33,551 bases of DNA from Bacteroidota bacterium (GCA_022567155.1 JADFHN010000043.1:1-33551); one strand, 5' to 3'; positions 17,338 to 25,969 are shown, numbered from the stretch's first letter. Notes: generated by a model from the letters alone, not told the origin. Program-made: numbers and translations.

Positions 17338-18796
17338 GCCCTAGTGAAAATACGGAATACAGGAATACCATAATAAAACCAACCGCTAAAAAGATGTGAA
17401 AAAAGATCAGTCCAAAATCATTTATCATCACACCATAGATAATTCCTGCGAGAAAATACATTCCCAATATCCCTTCAAGAACGGTAATAATACTCAGCTT
17501 TCTGATAATATAACTGTTTTTCTTCCACGAATCCATCTTCGATATCACATTAAACTTGGGTGTGCGGATAAATGCGGATTTGGACCCGGTAAGGCCTGCT
17601 AATACTGCCAGGGCGTTATGCAACGAAAGGCCCATGGAAACGGAAAGAAATAAGGGAAAATATTTCAGAAAATATACGGAATATTTGCTGCGACGTATAT
17701 TTTTTGCTGCCACCCAGTAAAAGAAACCGACACTAAAAAACCCGATCAAAAATACAGAACCGATATTGAAAAGTGTTTTAAATTCCGGATGGCTGTGTTT
17801 GATGTACAACATGGGTATGCTTAAAACGGCGGCTACAAGCAGGGGAATAAACACCGAACTGTTTAGCAAATGAAATATGGCATGAATTTTAGTTGTTTTG
17901 CTTGCAGGCATGCGAAGCACCCTGCCAAGGTTTTTTACTGCGGTTTCGGCTGCGCCTTTGTTCCACCTGTATTGCTGTGTTTTAATGGCTGTCATAATTA
18001 CCGGCAACTCTGCAGGCGAAACCACATCCTCGAGGTATTTGAATTTCCATCCTTTCATCTGGGCACGGTAACTGAGGTCGAGGTCTTCAGTAAGGGTATC
18101 GGCCGACCATCCTCCGGCATCGATGATACATTTCTTCCGCCATATCCCGGCAGTGCCATTGAAATTAATAAAACTTCCTGCGTAAGAGCGACCGGTTTGC
18201 TCAACAGTAAAATGCGCGTCCAGACCAAAAGCCTGCAGCTTTGTAAGTAAGGAATAGTCATTGTTTAGATGCCCCCACCGTGTCTGAACCATTCCGGTTT
18301 CAGGATCGTGGAAGTAAGGAACCGTATGTAATAAAAAATCAGGATCCGGCATAAAATCTGCATCAAACACCGCCACCAGTTCCCCTTTTACCCGGGCAAG
18401 TCCGTTTTTTAGCGCCCCTGCTTTAAACCCTGTACGTTCGGTACGGTGCAAATGAACCATATCGAACCCTTTACCTGCATATTCGGCAACTTTATCCCTT
18501 ATGATCAAATACGTTTCATCCGTGCTGTCATCCAATATCTGTATTTCAAGCTTATGACTCGGGTAATTAAGTTTCGCAACTGAATCAATAAGGCGTGCAG
18601 CCACATATTTCTCATTATATACCGGCAACTGCACCGTTACCCGGGGAAGGTCTGTATCGGATAATAGCGCAGATCGTGTGCTATCTTTCTTTTTTTTGGA
18701 TTTGAGGTAGTTCCATGTAAGGTGTAGCTGTCCAAGGCTGAATATAAAGATCATCAGCAACGAGATTGAATAAATGAAGATGATAATATAATCCAT
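17324..18796 (-). CDS. Cellulose-synthase-like membrane GT2 glycosyltransferase
   Basis: A 490-residue protein with an N-terminal membrane helix (about 4-25), a cytoplasmic GT-A domain and four or so C-terminal helices. The full processive GT2 set is present: QLPVYNE, DD at 89-90, DAD at 145-147, TEDLD at 236-240 and QQYRW (Q(Q/R)xRW motif) at 274-278. This layout matches bacterial CESA-like or glucosylceramide-synthase-like enzymes, so it could make a glycolipid or a polysaccharide. It starts 5 nt after the DPM-like GT2 ends and overlaps the GT-C gene, indicating one transcript. There is no PilZ domain or BcsB-like partner, so cellulose synthesis is unlikely. Confidence 0.9.
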   Translation of the reverse strand: MDYIIIFIYSISLLMIFIFSLGQLHLTWNYLKSKKKKDSTRSALLSDTDLPRVTVQLPVYNEKYVAARLIDSVAKLNYPSHKLEIQILDDSTDETYLIIRDKVAEYAGKGFDMVHLHRTERTGFKAGALKNGLARVKGELVAVFDADFMPDPDFLLHTVPYFHDPETGMVQTRWGHLNNDYSLLTKLQAFGLDAHFTVEQTGRSYAGSFINFNGTAGIWRKKCIIDAGGWSADTLTEDLDLSYRAQMKGWKFKYLEDVVSPAELPVIMTAIKTQQYRWNKGAAETAVKNLGRVLRMPASKTTKIHAIFHLLNSSVFIPLLVAAVLSIPMLYIKHSHPEFKTLFNIGSVFLIGFFSVGFFYWVAAKNIRRSKYSVYFLKYFPLFLSVSMGLSLHNALAVLAGLTGSKSAFIRTPKFNVISKMDSWKKNSYIIRKLSIITVLEGILGMYFLAGIIYGVMINDFGLIFFHIFLAVGFIMVFLYSVFSLGHAQT

Positions 18797-18801
18797 ACCT
18801 T

Positions 18802-19491
18802 TTACAGATGTTTAATTATAGTCCAGAGAATTTTATATCCTGCCATCAATGTACCTTTAACTGTACCTGAAACTTTAGAAAATCCAATCCTTTTGCGATA
18901 GGTTACAGGAACTTCAATATTCCTCAAACCCATTTTTGCTGCTTTTAGTTGCATTTCTACCGTCCAGCCATATGTTTTGTCCTGCATATCCATCCTGATA
19001 AGCTTCTCAAACCGGATGGCACGGAAAGGGCCAAGATCAGTAAACCGCACCTTAAAAAACATGCGGATCAGAAATGTTGCCAGCCAGTTTCCGAATACCT
19101 GGGCGAATGTCATGGAGCCGGTTTCCCTGTTGCCCAGTACCCTGGAGCCGATTACCATGTCAAAGTTTTCGTTCCTGATTGGCTTTATCAGCTTTTCCAT
19201 CTCTTCAGGGTAATCTGAATAATCTGCATCCAAAAATACAATAATTTCAGGTGGCATATCCTGTTGTTTCAGGTATTCAATTCCTTTGAGACATGCATGT
19301 CCGTAACCTCTTTTATTTTCCTGCAACACAGTAGCGCCACATGCTGCCGCTTTTTCTGAGGTTCGGTCTGTAGAGCCGTTATCAACTACAATAACCTCAT
19401 CAACAATTGATGTCGGTATTTCTTTCAAAACATTGCAAATTGCCTTCTGCTCATTTAAGGCAGGAATAATTACCGCCACCCCTGTTCGCAT
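18802..19491 (-). CDS. DPM1/DPG-synthase-like GT2 glycosyltransferase
   Basis: A 229-residue soluble or membrane-associated GT2 with IIPALNEQKAI at the N-terminus, VDNGSTDRT at 36-44, the metal-binding LDADYSDYPEEM (DAD at 88-90), GSRVLG and TDLGPFRAIR. These fit the dolichyl-phosphate mannose/glucose synthase branch, which moves a sugar from a nucleotide donor onto polyprenyl phosphate. It lacks the C-terminal membrane domain of some family members. It lies 21 nt after the polyferredoxin gene and 5 nt before the CESA-like GT2. The likely role is supply of polyprenyl-phosphate sugar to the GT-C protein encoded downstream (inference). Confidence 0.9.
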   Translation of the reverse strand: MRTGVAVIIPALNEQKAICNVLKEIPTSIVDEVIVVDNGSTDRTSEKAAACGATVLQENKRGYGHACLKGIEYLKQQDMPPEIIVFLDADYSDYPEEMEKLIKPIRNENFDMVIGSRVLGNRETGSMTFAQVFGNWLATFLIRMFFKVRFTDLGPFRAIRFEKLIRMDMQDKTYGWTVEMQLKAAKMGLRNIEVPVTYRKRIGFSKVSGTVKGTLMAGYKILWTIIKHL

Positions 19492-19512
19492 AGACGTTTA
19501 TAGCAAAAATTT

Positions 19513-21312
19513 TTAACTTGAATCCCTGAAACTGTCATTACCCAATAATACCGGTTTCCCGAAACGGCCTTTTTCAGTTCCTGTTTCAAGTTTTAATACC
19601 CCCCGCGGACAAACTGCCGAACATATGCCACACCCCACACACGACGAACGTATGATATTCTGACCTCTTTGTGCATACCACCGCACATCGATCCCCATTT
19701 CGCAATAGGTCGAACAATTGCCGCATGACATGCACTGGCCTCCATTGGTAGTGATCCTGAATCTTGACTTAAACCGTTGAACAATACCGAGATAGGCGGC
19801 AAGCGGACATCCGAACCTGCACCATACCCTGTTTCCCATCAGGGGGTAGAAACCGGTACCCACTACACCAGCAAAAGCCGCCCCAATCCAGAATCCATAA
19901 GCCTCCCTGACAGAATAGGTGTTTAATCCTGCAATCTGGCTGCTTCCGGTCCAGTAGGTATAAAGCACACCGGCAGTCATAACCACTGCCAACACAAGCA
20001 CACTATTGACAACCACTCTTTCAATTTTCCATGCGTGCAATGATTTGTCAGATAACTGACGGTAGGGGTCGCCCAGCGTTTCTGCAAGTCCTCCGCAACC
20101 ACATACCCAGGAGCAATACCACCTTTTTCCGAAGAAATACACCATAACGGGCACGCCGATGATAATAAGCGAAATACCCCATCCCAGCATAAAAATTCCG
20201 AGCGTGCCACCTGCGAGTAACTGGTTCAGCGAATTGTCAAAGAAAAAATCGTAGTCCAACGGCCAGATATTTTTAAAATCAAAGTACGGTTTGTTGAGTC
20301 TTAAAAGAATTTCCGGAATGAGGAATGCAAAGGCCGTTTGAAAAAACATAACCGAAACGGTGCGTATCTGCTGGTACGTATTTCCCCTGTATTTGATCAT
20401 CATTCTCACACCCATTACCAGAATAGCAAGTGTATAAATAAATCCATATAGAAAAAATCTTCCGGCTTCCGATCCTTTCAGAGCCATACTTAGCGGATCA
20501 ACCATAATAATCCAATTGGTCATGTATTCCGGTAGATAGTACAGCAGAATATAAAAGATAATAAGAAAAGAGCCCGTTAGTATCCCCAGCCATCCGCGGC
20601 TCGTCATTGAATTGTTGAAGATATGATCATTTTTTATACCCGGAAGTTCTTTTATTCCGGGCAGCAAGTAAATAACTGCACCGATTATACATAGCCCAAA
20701 CGTCAGAAAAATAAAAAGTAGCGGATGGTCACGAACAGGTCCAACAGATGCAGCTTTGGTCAGGGCATACTTTAAGTCTTTAGTCCTGTAGCTGTCAAAT
20801 CCTTTCTTTCCTGAAATTTCATAGCGGCTGATGTTAGCCGCAATCCCAGATAAAACTTCTTTCATGCTTGCTTGTGAATCAAACTCACGGTCGTCGAGCC
20901 AGCCTCCGTAGGCAGTGAATGATTCGCGCTTAAACACCACCTCCAGACTATTGCCTGCAAACACGCTGTCAGCCAAACTTAAGGAAAACTTCAGATCCTT
21001 GCTCCTGTTAATAATGTTATTAATGTCAATATTATTTATTGTATACTTTTCAAGCTGAATTTTATTTACTTTGGCTATGGCATCGGATAACATCTTCACA
21101 TAGCTGATATTCGAATTATTAATTCTTCCCTCATTCGGTTCCAGCTCTTTTTTCAGTAACAAATTCTGTTCTGCCTCATGCACGTGTATGTCAACAATTT
21201 CCGGTGTATATGAATATTTTGCCAGGAAAAAAGAAGCTAGAAAAACAACCATTCCGGTCATAAAAACGACCAATCCGGCTTTTCTGATGAATTCCATATT
21301 TGATTGTTTCAT
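19513..21312 (-). CDS. Polytopic membrane polyferredoxin (NapH/CcoG/NosR-related)
   Basis: A 599-residue protein. TM1 is at about 13-31, followed by a soluble region (32-195) without a recognised domain, then about eight helices (197-218, 241-262, 286-306, 317-338, 370-394, 432-453, 472-492). Cysteine motifs follow the NapH/NosR pattern: YCSWVCGC (Cys400, Cys404, Cys406) and WCRFGCP (Cys498, Cys502). Two 4Fe-4S sites lie at the C-terminus: Cys527/530/533/537 and Cys558/561/564/568. Such proteins pass electrons between quinol or cytoplasmic donors and a membrane or periplasmic acceptor. Eleven bases separate it from the upstream FAD oxidoreductase, which may feed it. Its 160-residue soluble insert is unusual for NapH or CcoG. 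Confidence 0.88.
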   Translation of the reverse strand: MKQSNMEFIRKAGLVVFMTGMVVFLASFFLAKYSYTPEIVDIHVHEAEQNLLLKKELEPNEGRINNSNISYVKMLSDAIAKVNKIQLEKYTINNIDINNIINRSKDLKFSLSLADSVFAGNSLEVVFKRESFTAYGGWLDDREFDSQASMKEVLSGIAANISRYEISGKKGFDSYRTKDLKYALTKAASVGPVRDHPLLFIFLTFGLCIIGAVIYLLPGIKELPGIKNDHIFNNSMTSRGWLGILTGSFLIIFYILLYYLPEYMTNWIIMVDPLSMALKGSEAGRFFLYGFIYTLAILVMGVRMMIKYRGNTYQQIRTVSVMFFQTAFAFLIPEILLRLNKPYFDFKNIWPLDYDFFFDNSLNQLLAGGTLGIFMLGWGISLIIIGVPVMVYFFGKRWYCSWVCGCGGLAETLGDPYRQLSDKSLHAWKIERVVVNSVLVLAVVMTAGVLYTYWTGSSQIAGLNTYSVREAYGFWIGAAFAGVVGTGFYPLMGNRVWCRFGCPLAAYLGIVQRFKSRFRITTNGGQCMSCGNCSTYCEMGIDVRWYAQRGQNIIRSSCVGCGICSAVCPRGVLKLETGTEKGRFGKPVLLGNDSFRDSS

Positions 21313-21322
21313 AGAATTTAAA

Positions 21323-22660
21323 TTAAAAACCTAAAAATTTTGACAACACACTCTGGTTTTTGCGTAAAACCACCTCCGTACCAAAACCCCCGTCATTAAA
21401 TTTATCCAGTATTTCACGATCGAATTTTGAACTAAACTCCGGATTAAAATCAGCCTCTTTCAGGTGTTCCATTACATAAAATATTGTACGGTTTTCCCTG
21501 AGCCAACGATCGCACACTTCATGCCGCATTCGTAATCCAAATACATTGATCCCTTTCAATATGTTGGTTTCTTTATCAAACACAAGTTTAAGGCATCTTG
21601 TTCCAGATGCATCTTCCCAATAAAATTTATCTTCGCCGGCATGGAGTACATTGCCAACATTGCCGTATGTCTGGTATTCAATATCGAAAAATTTGGCTGA
21701 ATTAAACCATTTTCCCGGCTTGTAGGCTGTTTTATGTCCTGAAACGGTATGGGCTATCGTTTCTCCCATCATCCTTCCTGCATACCACACGGCTTCTATA
21801 GATATTCTTCCCTTCTCAGGCATCCGCATTTCTGCACAATCACCAATAGCATAAATATCTTCTACGCTGGTCTCAAGATACGAATCCACCATAATACCCT
21901 TGCTGGTTTCCACCGGTGTTTCTTCCAGAAGCTTTATATTCGGCTTTACACCTGCCGTAAGGCCTACAAACTCACAATCCAGAATTTCGCCATGGTTTGT
22001 TTTAACCGACACTACATGGCCATTTTCATCACCAATGATTTTTTCAAGTTCGGATTCCAATTTGAGTTCCACACCATGTGACCGGAGATGCCTGCTTACA
22101 AGCTGTGACTCTTCTTCAGGCAATAAATTTTGCCAGTATCCTTTTTCTCTTACCAGAAAGGTTACATGCACACCTCTCGTCATCAGCATTTCCGCCATTT
22201 CCACGCCGATCAATCCACCTCCTGTGATCACGGCATGTTTTACATTTATTACATTTTCTTCCATCAGTACCAGATCCTGATAGCTGTACAGCCCCTGCAC
22301 TCCTTTCAGGTCCTGACCGGGCCACCCGAACATTTGGGTAACAGAGCCCAGAGCAAGGATCAGTATGCTGTATTCTATCGAACCTGCTCCTGACAAATAA
22401 AGTTTTTTTTCAGAAACATCTATTTTATTTACATAGGCATTGATGAGATTTATATTATTTTTCTTCCAGAACCAATCTTCATAGGGCTTGATATGTTCGA
22501 ACTTCATATGCCCCATAAATACATACATCAACGCGGTACGCGAAAAGAAATAATCGGTTTCAGCACTTATTACAGTGATCTCAAGGTCACTCAGCTTCCT
22601 AATATTCCTTGCTGCCGTTATACCTGAAATACCATTACCTATGATTACAACTTGCTTCAT
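21323..22660 (-). CDS. FAD-dependent NAD(P)H oxidoreductase (Pyr_redox_2 family)
   Basis: A 445-residue flavoprotein. The FAD-binding GNGISG is at 8-13, the NAD(P)-binding GGGLIG at 147-152 and the second FAD motif AIGDCAE at 271-277. It resembles the NADH-dependent nitrite reductase/ferredoxin reductase/NADH oxidase group. No redox-active CxxC pair or active-site Cys near position 42 is evident, so it is not a disulfide reductase. A strong ribosome-binding site (GGAAGG) precedes ATG 22660, rare in this window. It opens the five-gene operon and probably reduces the polyferredoxin encoded directly downstream (inference from context). Confidence 0.9.
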   Translation of the reverse strand: MKQVVIIGNGISGITAARNIRKLSDLEITVISAETDYFFSRTALMYVFMGHMKFEHIKPYEDWFWKKNNINLINAYVNKIDVSEKKLYLSGAGSIEYSILILALGSVTQMFGWPGQDLKGVQGLYSYQDLVLMEENVINVKHAVITGGGLIGVEMAEMLMTRGVHVTFLVREKGYWQNLLPEEESQLVSRHLRSHGVELKLESELEKIIGDENGHVVSVKTNHGEILDCEFVGLTAGVKPNIKLLEETPVETSKGIMVDSYLETSVEDIYAIGDCAEMRMPEKGRISIEAVWYAGRMMGETIAHTVSGHKTAYKPGKWFNSAKFFDIEYQTYGNVGNVLHAGEDKFYWEDASGTRCLKLVFDKETNILKGINVFGLRMRHEVCDRWLRENRTIFYVMEHLKEADFNPEFSSKFDREILDKFNDGGFGTEVVLRKNQSVLSKFLGF

Positions 22661-22944
22661 CCTTCCGAATAGCAGATACTATATTGTTTAAATGTTTTGT
22701 TGTAGACAATATTACATTTTAATTGGTTCATGCAGGTAAGAAAATCGATCAGAATTATTTGCGGCGATCCGGCGCAAAATGGAAGCGCTTACATTCCCCG
22801 AACAGGATACGTCCCGGCGGAGTCCGGGTAATCTCCCTTACGACCCGCTGCTTTATATTATTAATAAGCAGTATTTTATACAAGGAGTTTACCCGGAATC
22901 GCTGCGCGATCCGTGTAATGACGGTGTTTTGTTGAAGGCCCGGC

Positions 22945-23082
22945 ATGAATTATCACCCCTATGACGTGGAAGTGGGGAGTTTACCCTGGGGCACTTTTCT
23001 GGTAAATATCGCCGGCTGCCCGCTTACCGGTATCATATCAGGCCTCCAATACTATCGTATATCAGTATTGATTTATTTTTAA
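22945..23082 (+). pseudogene. Remnant of a crcB/fluC fluoride-channel gene
   Basis: The 45-codon frame from ATG 22945 contains SLPWGTFLVNIAGCPLTGIISGL, matching the conserved second-helix motif of FluC/CrcB channels (PWGTLLVNxxGxFLxGLLxG). The first helix is missing, and similarity stops about 34 codons in, so only a short internal piece remains. Base composition is richer in G+C than the flanks. The assignment rests on a single motif. Confidence 0.5.
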
Positions 23083-23470
23083 ATACATGGAACTCTTCTT
23101 ATATCTTATGTACTGATAATCATATATATAAGATTCGTAAAGATGCATCGTAACATTATATATTATTTTGATTATTGCAGCATCATTTTACGAAGTTTAA
23201 CTCGTAAGATGTTGGTTTTCAACAATAGGTCATGGAGGTCAGAATTTTAAAATTGATTATCAGGCAATTAAAATATTACAATGCACTGAACAATATTTCA
23301 CAAATCGAAATGATTGATACAGATTCAATCCGTGTAATCGCCTGATCAGTGTAAATCCGTTATTCGGACATTTTGATTCATCAGATAGCCACGAATGCAA
23401 TTCGCTGCTACGGGTACTCTTAGTCGTAATTATTCACATTTTCAACACATGCAGTGAGCAGTTTTATACT

Positions 23471-23506
23471 AAAAAAGTCAGGCCGTATGTTAGTACGACC
23501 TTTTAT
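23471..23506 (-). terminator. Probable terminator of the DUF6588 gene
   Basis: The hairpin AGGTCGTA / TACGGCCT (23480-23501, one mismatch) is followed on the minus strand by GAC and six T (23476-23471). It lies about 35 bp after the stop of the gene ending at 23537. Confidence 0.6.
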
Positions 23507-23536
23507 TTAATTTCTTACTTATTGATATTCAGCCGG

Positions 23537-24595
23537 CTACCTGACGCTGAATCCGAAGCCCACAGTGAGAGTGCTGTACTCCTGCAGGGTGTAATCAGCG
23601 TGTAAGGTAAAAATGGCAAACTTGAGTCGTAAACCGGCTGTGGCTCTGAAACCATTCAGTGGGAATTCGAGACTTACAGGATCTTTCACAAACACAGTTT
23701 TAGACGGATCCAATACATCCTGAAAACCATATTCGCCTGTCATGTCATACTTTGAATTAATTGAGTTATAGCCGATTCCGCCATACACGGTAAGCACTGA
23801 TATCTTTTTGGAAACCAGCGCCTGAACAGTCCAGATACTTGCGTCAAATGAAGCTTTTGAGCCCGGACTGACCTGAATTACACTCGTATTGGAAAAGAAA
23901 AAATCCGTATTCAGGTTTGTATAGCCAATCAGGATCGAAAGATCGATCGGTATTGTTTTTATACCCGGTATCCATTGCTTGAAATCGTGTTTTACTCCGA
24001 TTCCAAAGAATTTAAGTTCAAAATCATCCCCTATTGTTACGGTAGGGGCGTAACGCACGATCAGTTCGGTATTCTTGATGATTCCCAATGCAAGTTGTAA
24101 CATCGGAACAGGTATGTTTGTTGTCGGAATATCTTCTCCCACACCATTAGGTACATTAAAGGGTGGGGAGGATACCACAATTCCTGTAGCCGGATCGGTG
24201 ACAGAAGATACAAATTGAAGTCCGCCTGTAGTTCCACCAATCAATGTGGGTAAAACGGCGTCGGGTCCACCGGTTGCCAGCCGCAGGTTGTTGTATTCGC
24301 TCTGGAGAAAGTTGAAAGAAAGGTCCTGATCCGGAACAGATACCAAACTCACATAAAAAGTAAGGTCAAAACCAAGCGGCTCGTGCGTAGCTGCCGTATT
24401 GTACCAGCCATTTGCAATGCCGGTGCCAAAACTATTCATAAAGGGCCGAATGTAATGATTCATGTAGGTTGACATGTCTTCACTCCCCGCTATTATAATT
24501 TCATCAAAATTCGGAAGGGTCTGGCCATATGAACCTGTTATTATGGATATACTAATAATGGCGCCTGATATTGTTCTTATAAGTTGCTTTTTCAT
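23537..24595 (-). CDS. DUF6588-like outer-membrane beta-barrel protein
   Basis: A 352-residue protein from ATG 24595; the frame is open 26 codons further, but the signal peptide starts here (MKKQLIRTISG... ending GSYGQ, about 1-24). The mature part opens with FDEIIIAGSEDMSTYMNHYIRPFMNSFGTGIANGWYNTA-like sequence and then alternating amphipathic strands, ending in YSTLTVGFGFSVR; a terminal aromatic or basic beta strand is typical of outer-membrane barrels. This matches the DUF6588 family found in Bacteroidota; its function is unknown. It appears monocistronic, with a terminator downstream. Confidence 0.82.
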   Translation of the reverse strand: MKKQLIRTISGAIISISIITGSYGQTLPNFDEIIIAGSEDMSTYMNHYIRPFMNSFGTGIANGWYNTAATHEPLGFDLTFYVSLVSVPDQDLSFNFLQSEYNNLRLATGGPDAVLPTLIGGTTGGLQFVSSVTDPATGIVVSSPPFNVPNGVGEDIPTTNIPVPMLQLALGIIKNTELIVRYAPTVTIGDDFELKFFGIGVKHDFKQWIPGIKTIPIDLSILIGYTNLNTDFFFSNTSVIQVSPGSKASFDASIWTVQALVSKKISVLTVYGGIGYNSINSKYDMTGEYGFQDVLDPSKTVFVKDPVSLEFPLNGFRATAGLRLKFAIFTLHADYTLQEYSTLTVGFGFSVR

Positions 24596-24737
24596 ATAAA
24601 TGTTTGGTTGAAATTTCAAAAAAATATCTCTGTAAACTTCAATAATAAAGTTCAAATTAATAAAAGAAGACAATATCCTAAAATCATTCGCAAAAAACTT
24701 CGGTATTTCATTGGATTTATTAATTTTATTATTCTAC

Positions 24738-24750
24738 TATTGTAACAATA
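24738..24750. promoter_or_regulatory. Candidate Fur/PerR operator (inverted repeat)
   Basis: TATTGTAACAATA is a perfect 6-1-6 inverted repeat lying 38 bp before the Fur-family ATG. It is shaped like the 7-1-7 sites bound by Fur/PerR proteins, so autoregulation is possible. Confidence 0.4.
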
Positions 24751-24787
24751 AATATTCTTTGTTGATAATTATTATTATTTATTTTCG

Positions 24788-25234
24788 ATGTTAAAAGACC
24801 TGCAATATATCAAGCAAACGCTGGCCGGTCACGGCCTTAAAGTAACTCACCAGCGTATGGTAATTTACCAGGTGCTGCAGGAGACTGATACGCACCCTGC
24901 TGCTGAAGGTATTTATGAAAAGATTAAAAAGAAAAATCCGAGTATCAGCCTCGGAACGGTGTATAAAACACTGGAGGTTTTTGTTGAAAAAGGCCTTATT
25001 AAGAAAATAAATACCAGTGAAGGCAACATGCGGTATGATGCCCGCATGGACATTCACAATCATATTTACTGTACAAATACAAAAGAAATCATAGATTTTA
25101 AAGACGATGAGCTTGACATGTTAGTCAGGGATTTTTTCAAAAGAAAAAAGATTGGAAATTTCAACCTGAAAGAATTCAGGCTACATATTTCGGGCGAAAA
25201 AATAGATCCCGGCAAGCATATTGAGATTACGTAA
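24788..25234 (+). CDS. Fur family transcriptional regulator, PerR-like
   Basis: A 148-residue winged-helix repressor. The DNA-recognition region is SLGTVYKTLEVF (54-65), and the regulatory metal site includes His36 (TDTHPAAE), Asp84 and His90/His92 of MDIHNHIYC. Only the first cysteine (Cys95) of the usual structural CxxC is present, position 98 being Thr, and the C-terminus has no CxxC at all. This points to loss of the structural zinc site, a feature I recall in Bacteroidota PerR-like proteins. It lies 114 bp upstream of a Dps-like gene on the same strand, which supports a peroxide-response role over iron uptake. Confidence 0.9.
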   Translation: MLKDLQYIKQTLAGHGLKVTHQRMVIYQVLQETDTHPAAEGIYEKIKKKNPSISLGTVYKTLEVFVEKGLIKKINTSEGNMRYDARMDIHNHIYCTNTKEIIDFKDDELDMLVRDFFKRKKIGNFNLKEFRLHISGEKIDPGKHIEIT

Positions 25235-25240
25235 TAAATT

Positions 25241-25272
25241 TAATTTTGGTAATGATATACTTATTCGTATAT
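25241..25272 (+). promoter_or_regulatory. Likely dps-like gene promoter with overlapping inverted repeat
   Basis: TAATTTTG (25241-25248) matches the -7 consensus TAnnTTTG; TTG at 25221 is a possible upstream element, with a short 17-nt gap. The inverted repeat ATATAC-TTATTC-GTATAT (25255-25272) falls where transcription should start, an operator-like position for the adjacent Fur/PerR-type repressor. Confidence 0.4.
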
Positions 25273-25348
25273 TGAGTATGTAATCATCTAATATTCAGAA
25301 TCATGATTTAATTTTTACAATTTTTACTAACCTTTAAACCTTTAAACT

Positions 25349-25912
25349 ATGGCAAGAGTCGCAAGAGAAATGGTAGAAAAAGCAGGAGTTGACGTTGACA
25401 AACTCCTTGAATTACTGATTAAAAACGCATCGGCTGAATTAACTACATATTATTATTACACAATTCTTCGTGTAAATCTTATAGGGTTAGAGGGTGAGGG
25501 CCTAAAAGCTATCACGGAAGATGCTCGTATTGAGGATCGTAATCATTTTGAGGCATTGATACCTCGTATTTATGAGTTGGGTGGCGCCTTGCCAAGAAAT
25601 ATGAATGATTTTCATGATATATCTGCATGCCCTCCAGCTTACTTGCCAGATGATCCCACAGATATTCAGGCAATGTTAAAGGTGCTGGTTAATGCTGAAA
25701 GATGTGCTGTAGCCGGTTATACAGAAGTTTGTAATATGACTGCGGGCAAAGATCACAGAACTTACGATCTGGCATTGGCGATTTTACATGAGGAAATAGA
25801 ACACGAAGCCTGGTTCTCTGAATTTATTGGTGAAGGGCCCTCAGGTCATGGTGGTACAAGACAGCATGGTCACTCACCATACGTAAGTAGATTTTTACCT
25901 GATACCATTTAG
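25349..25912 (+). CDS. Dps-like ferritin (DPSL, thioferritin type)
   Basis: A 187-residue ferritin-like four-helix protein. Likely di-iron ligands are Glu30, Glu62, His66, Glu117, Glu149 and His152 (ExxH in EEIEHEAWF). Cys119 and Cys128 (NAERCAVAGYTEVC) form the cysteine pair near the iron site that marks the Dps-like or thioferritin class first described in archaea and Bacteroides. These 12-subunit cages use peroxide to oxidise iron and protect DNA. A His/Gly-rich tail follows (163-177). The Fur/PerR-type gene just upstream makes peroxide control likely. ATG 25349 follows an AT-rich leader. Confidence 0.9.
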   Translation: MARVAREMVEKAGVDVDKLLELLIKNASAELTTYYYYTILRVNLIGLEGEGLKAITEDARIEDRNHFEALIPRIYELGGALPRNMNDFHDISACPPAYLPDDPTDIQAMLKVLVNAERCAVAGYTEVCNMTAGKDHRTYDLALAILHEEIEHEAWFSEFIGEGPSGHGGTRQHGHSPYVSRFLPDTI

Positions 25913-25969
25913 TACTTTAAAATTTGAAAAGATATCGGGTTTTTTTATCTGCTATAATTCATTTTTTGA

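Larger units (their letters stand above)
22661..23536. other. Long intergenic region with gene remnants
   Basis: No intact gene is convincing in these 876 bp. A G+C-richer block at about 22745-23045 contains a 61-codon plus-strand frame (22779-22964) of unknown nature and then the crcB-like remnant. The rest is AT-rich. At about 23317-23400, phrases such as CAATCCGTGTAATC and AGCCACGAATGCA resemble worn dispersed repeats often found in Bacteroidota (from memory). A hairpin that probably ends the DUF6588 transcript is at 23480-23501. Confidence 0.6.

Noticed and set aside
17324-18796. Cellulose synthase (bcsA)
   Set aside because: No PilZ domain, shorter than BcsA, and no bcsB/C/Z neighbours.
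22755-22946. 63-codon minus-strand frame
   Set aside because: No domain, signal or good start context, and it is antisense to another equally unsupported frame.
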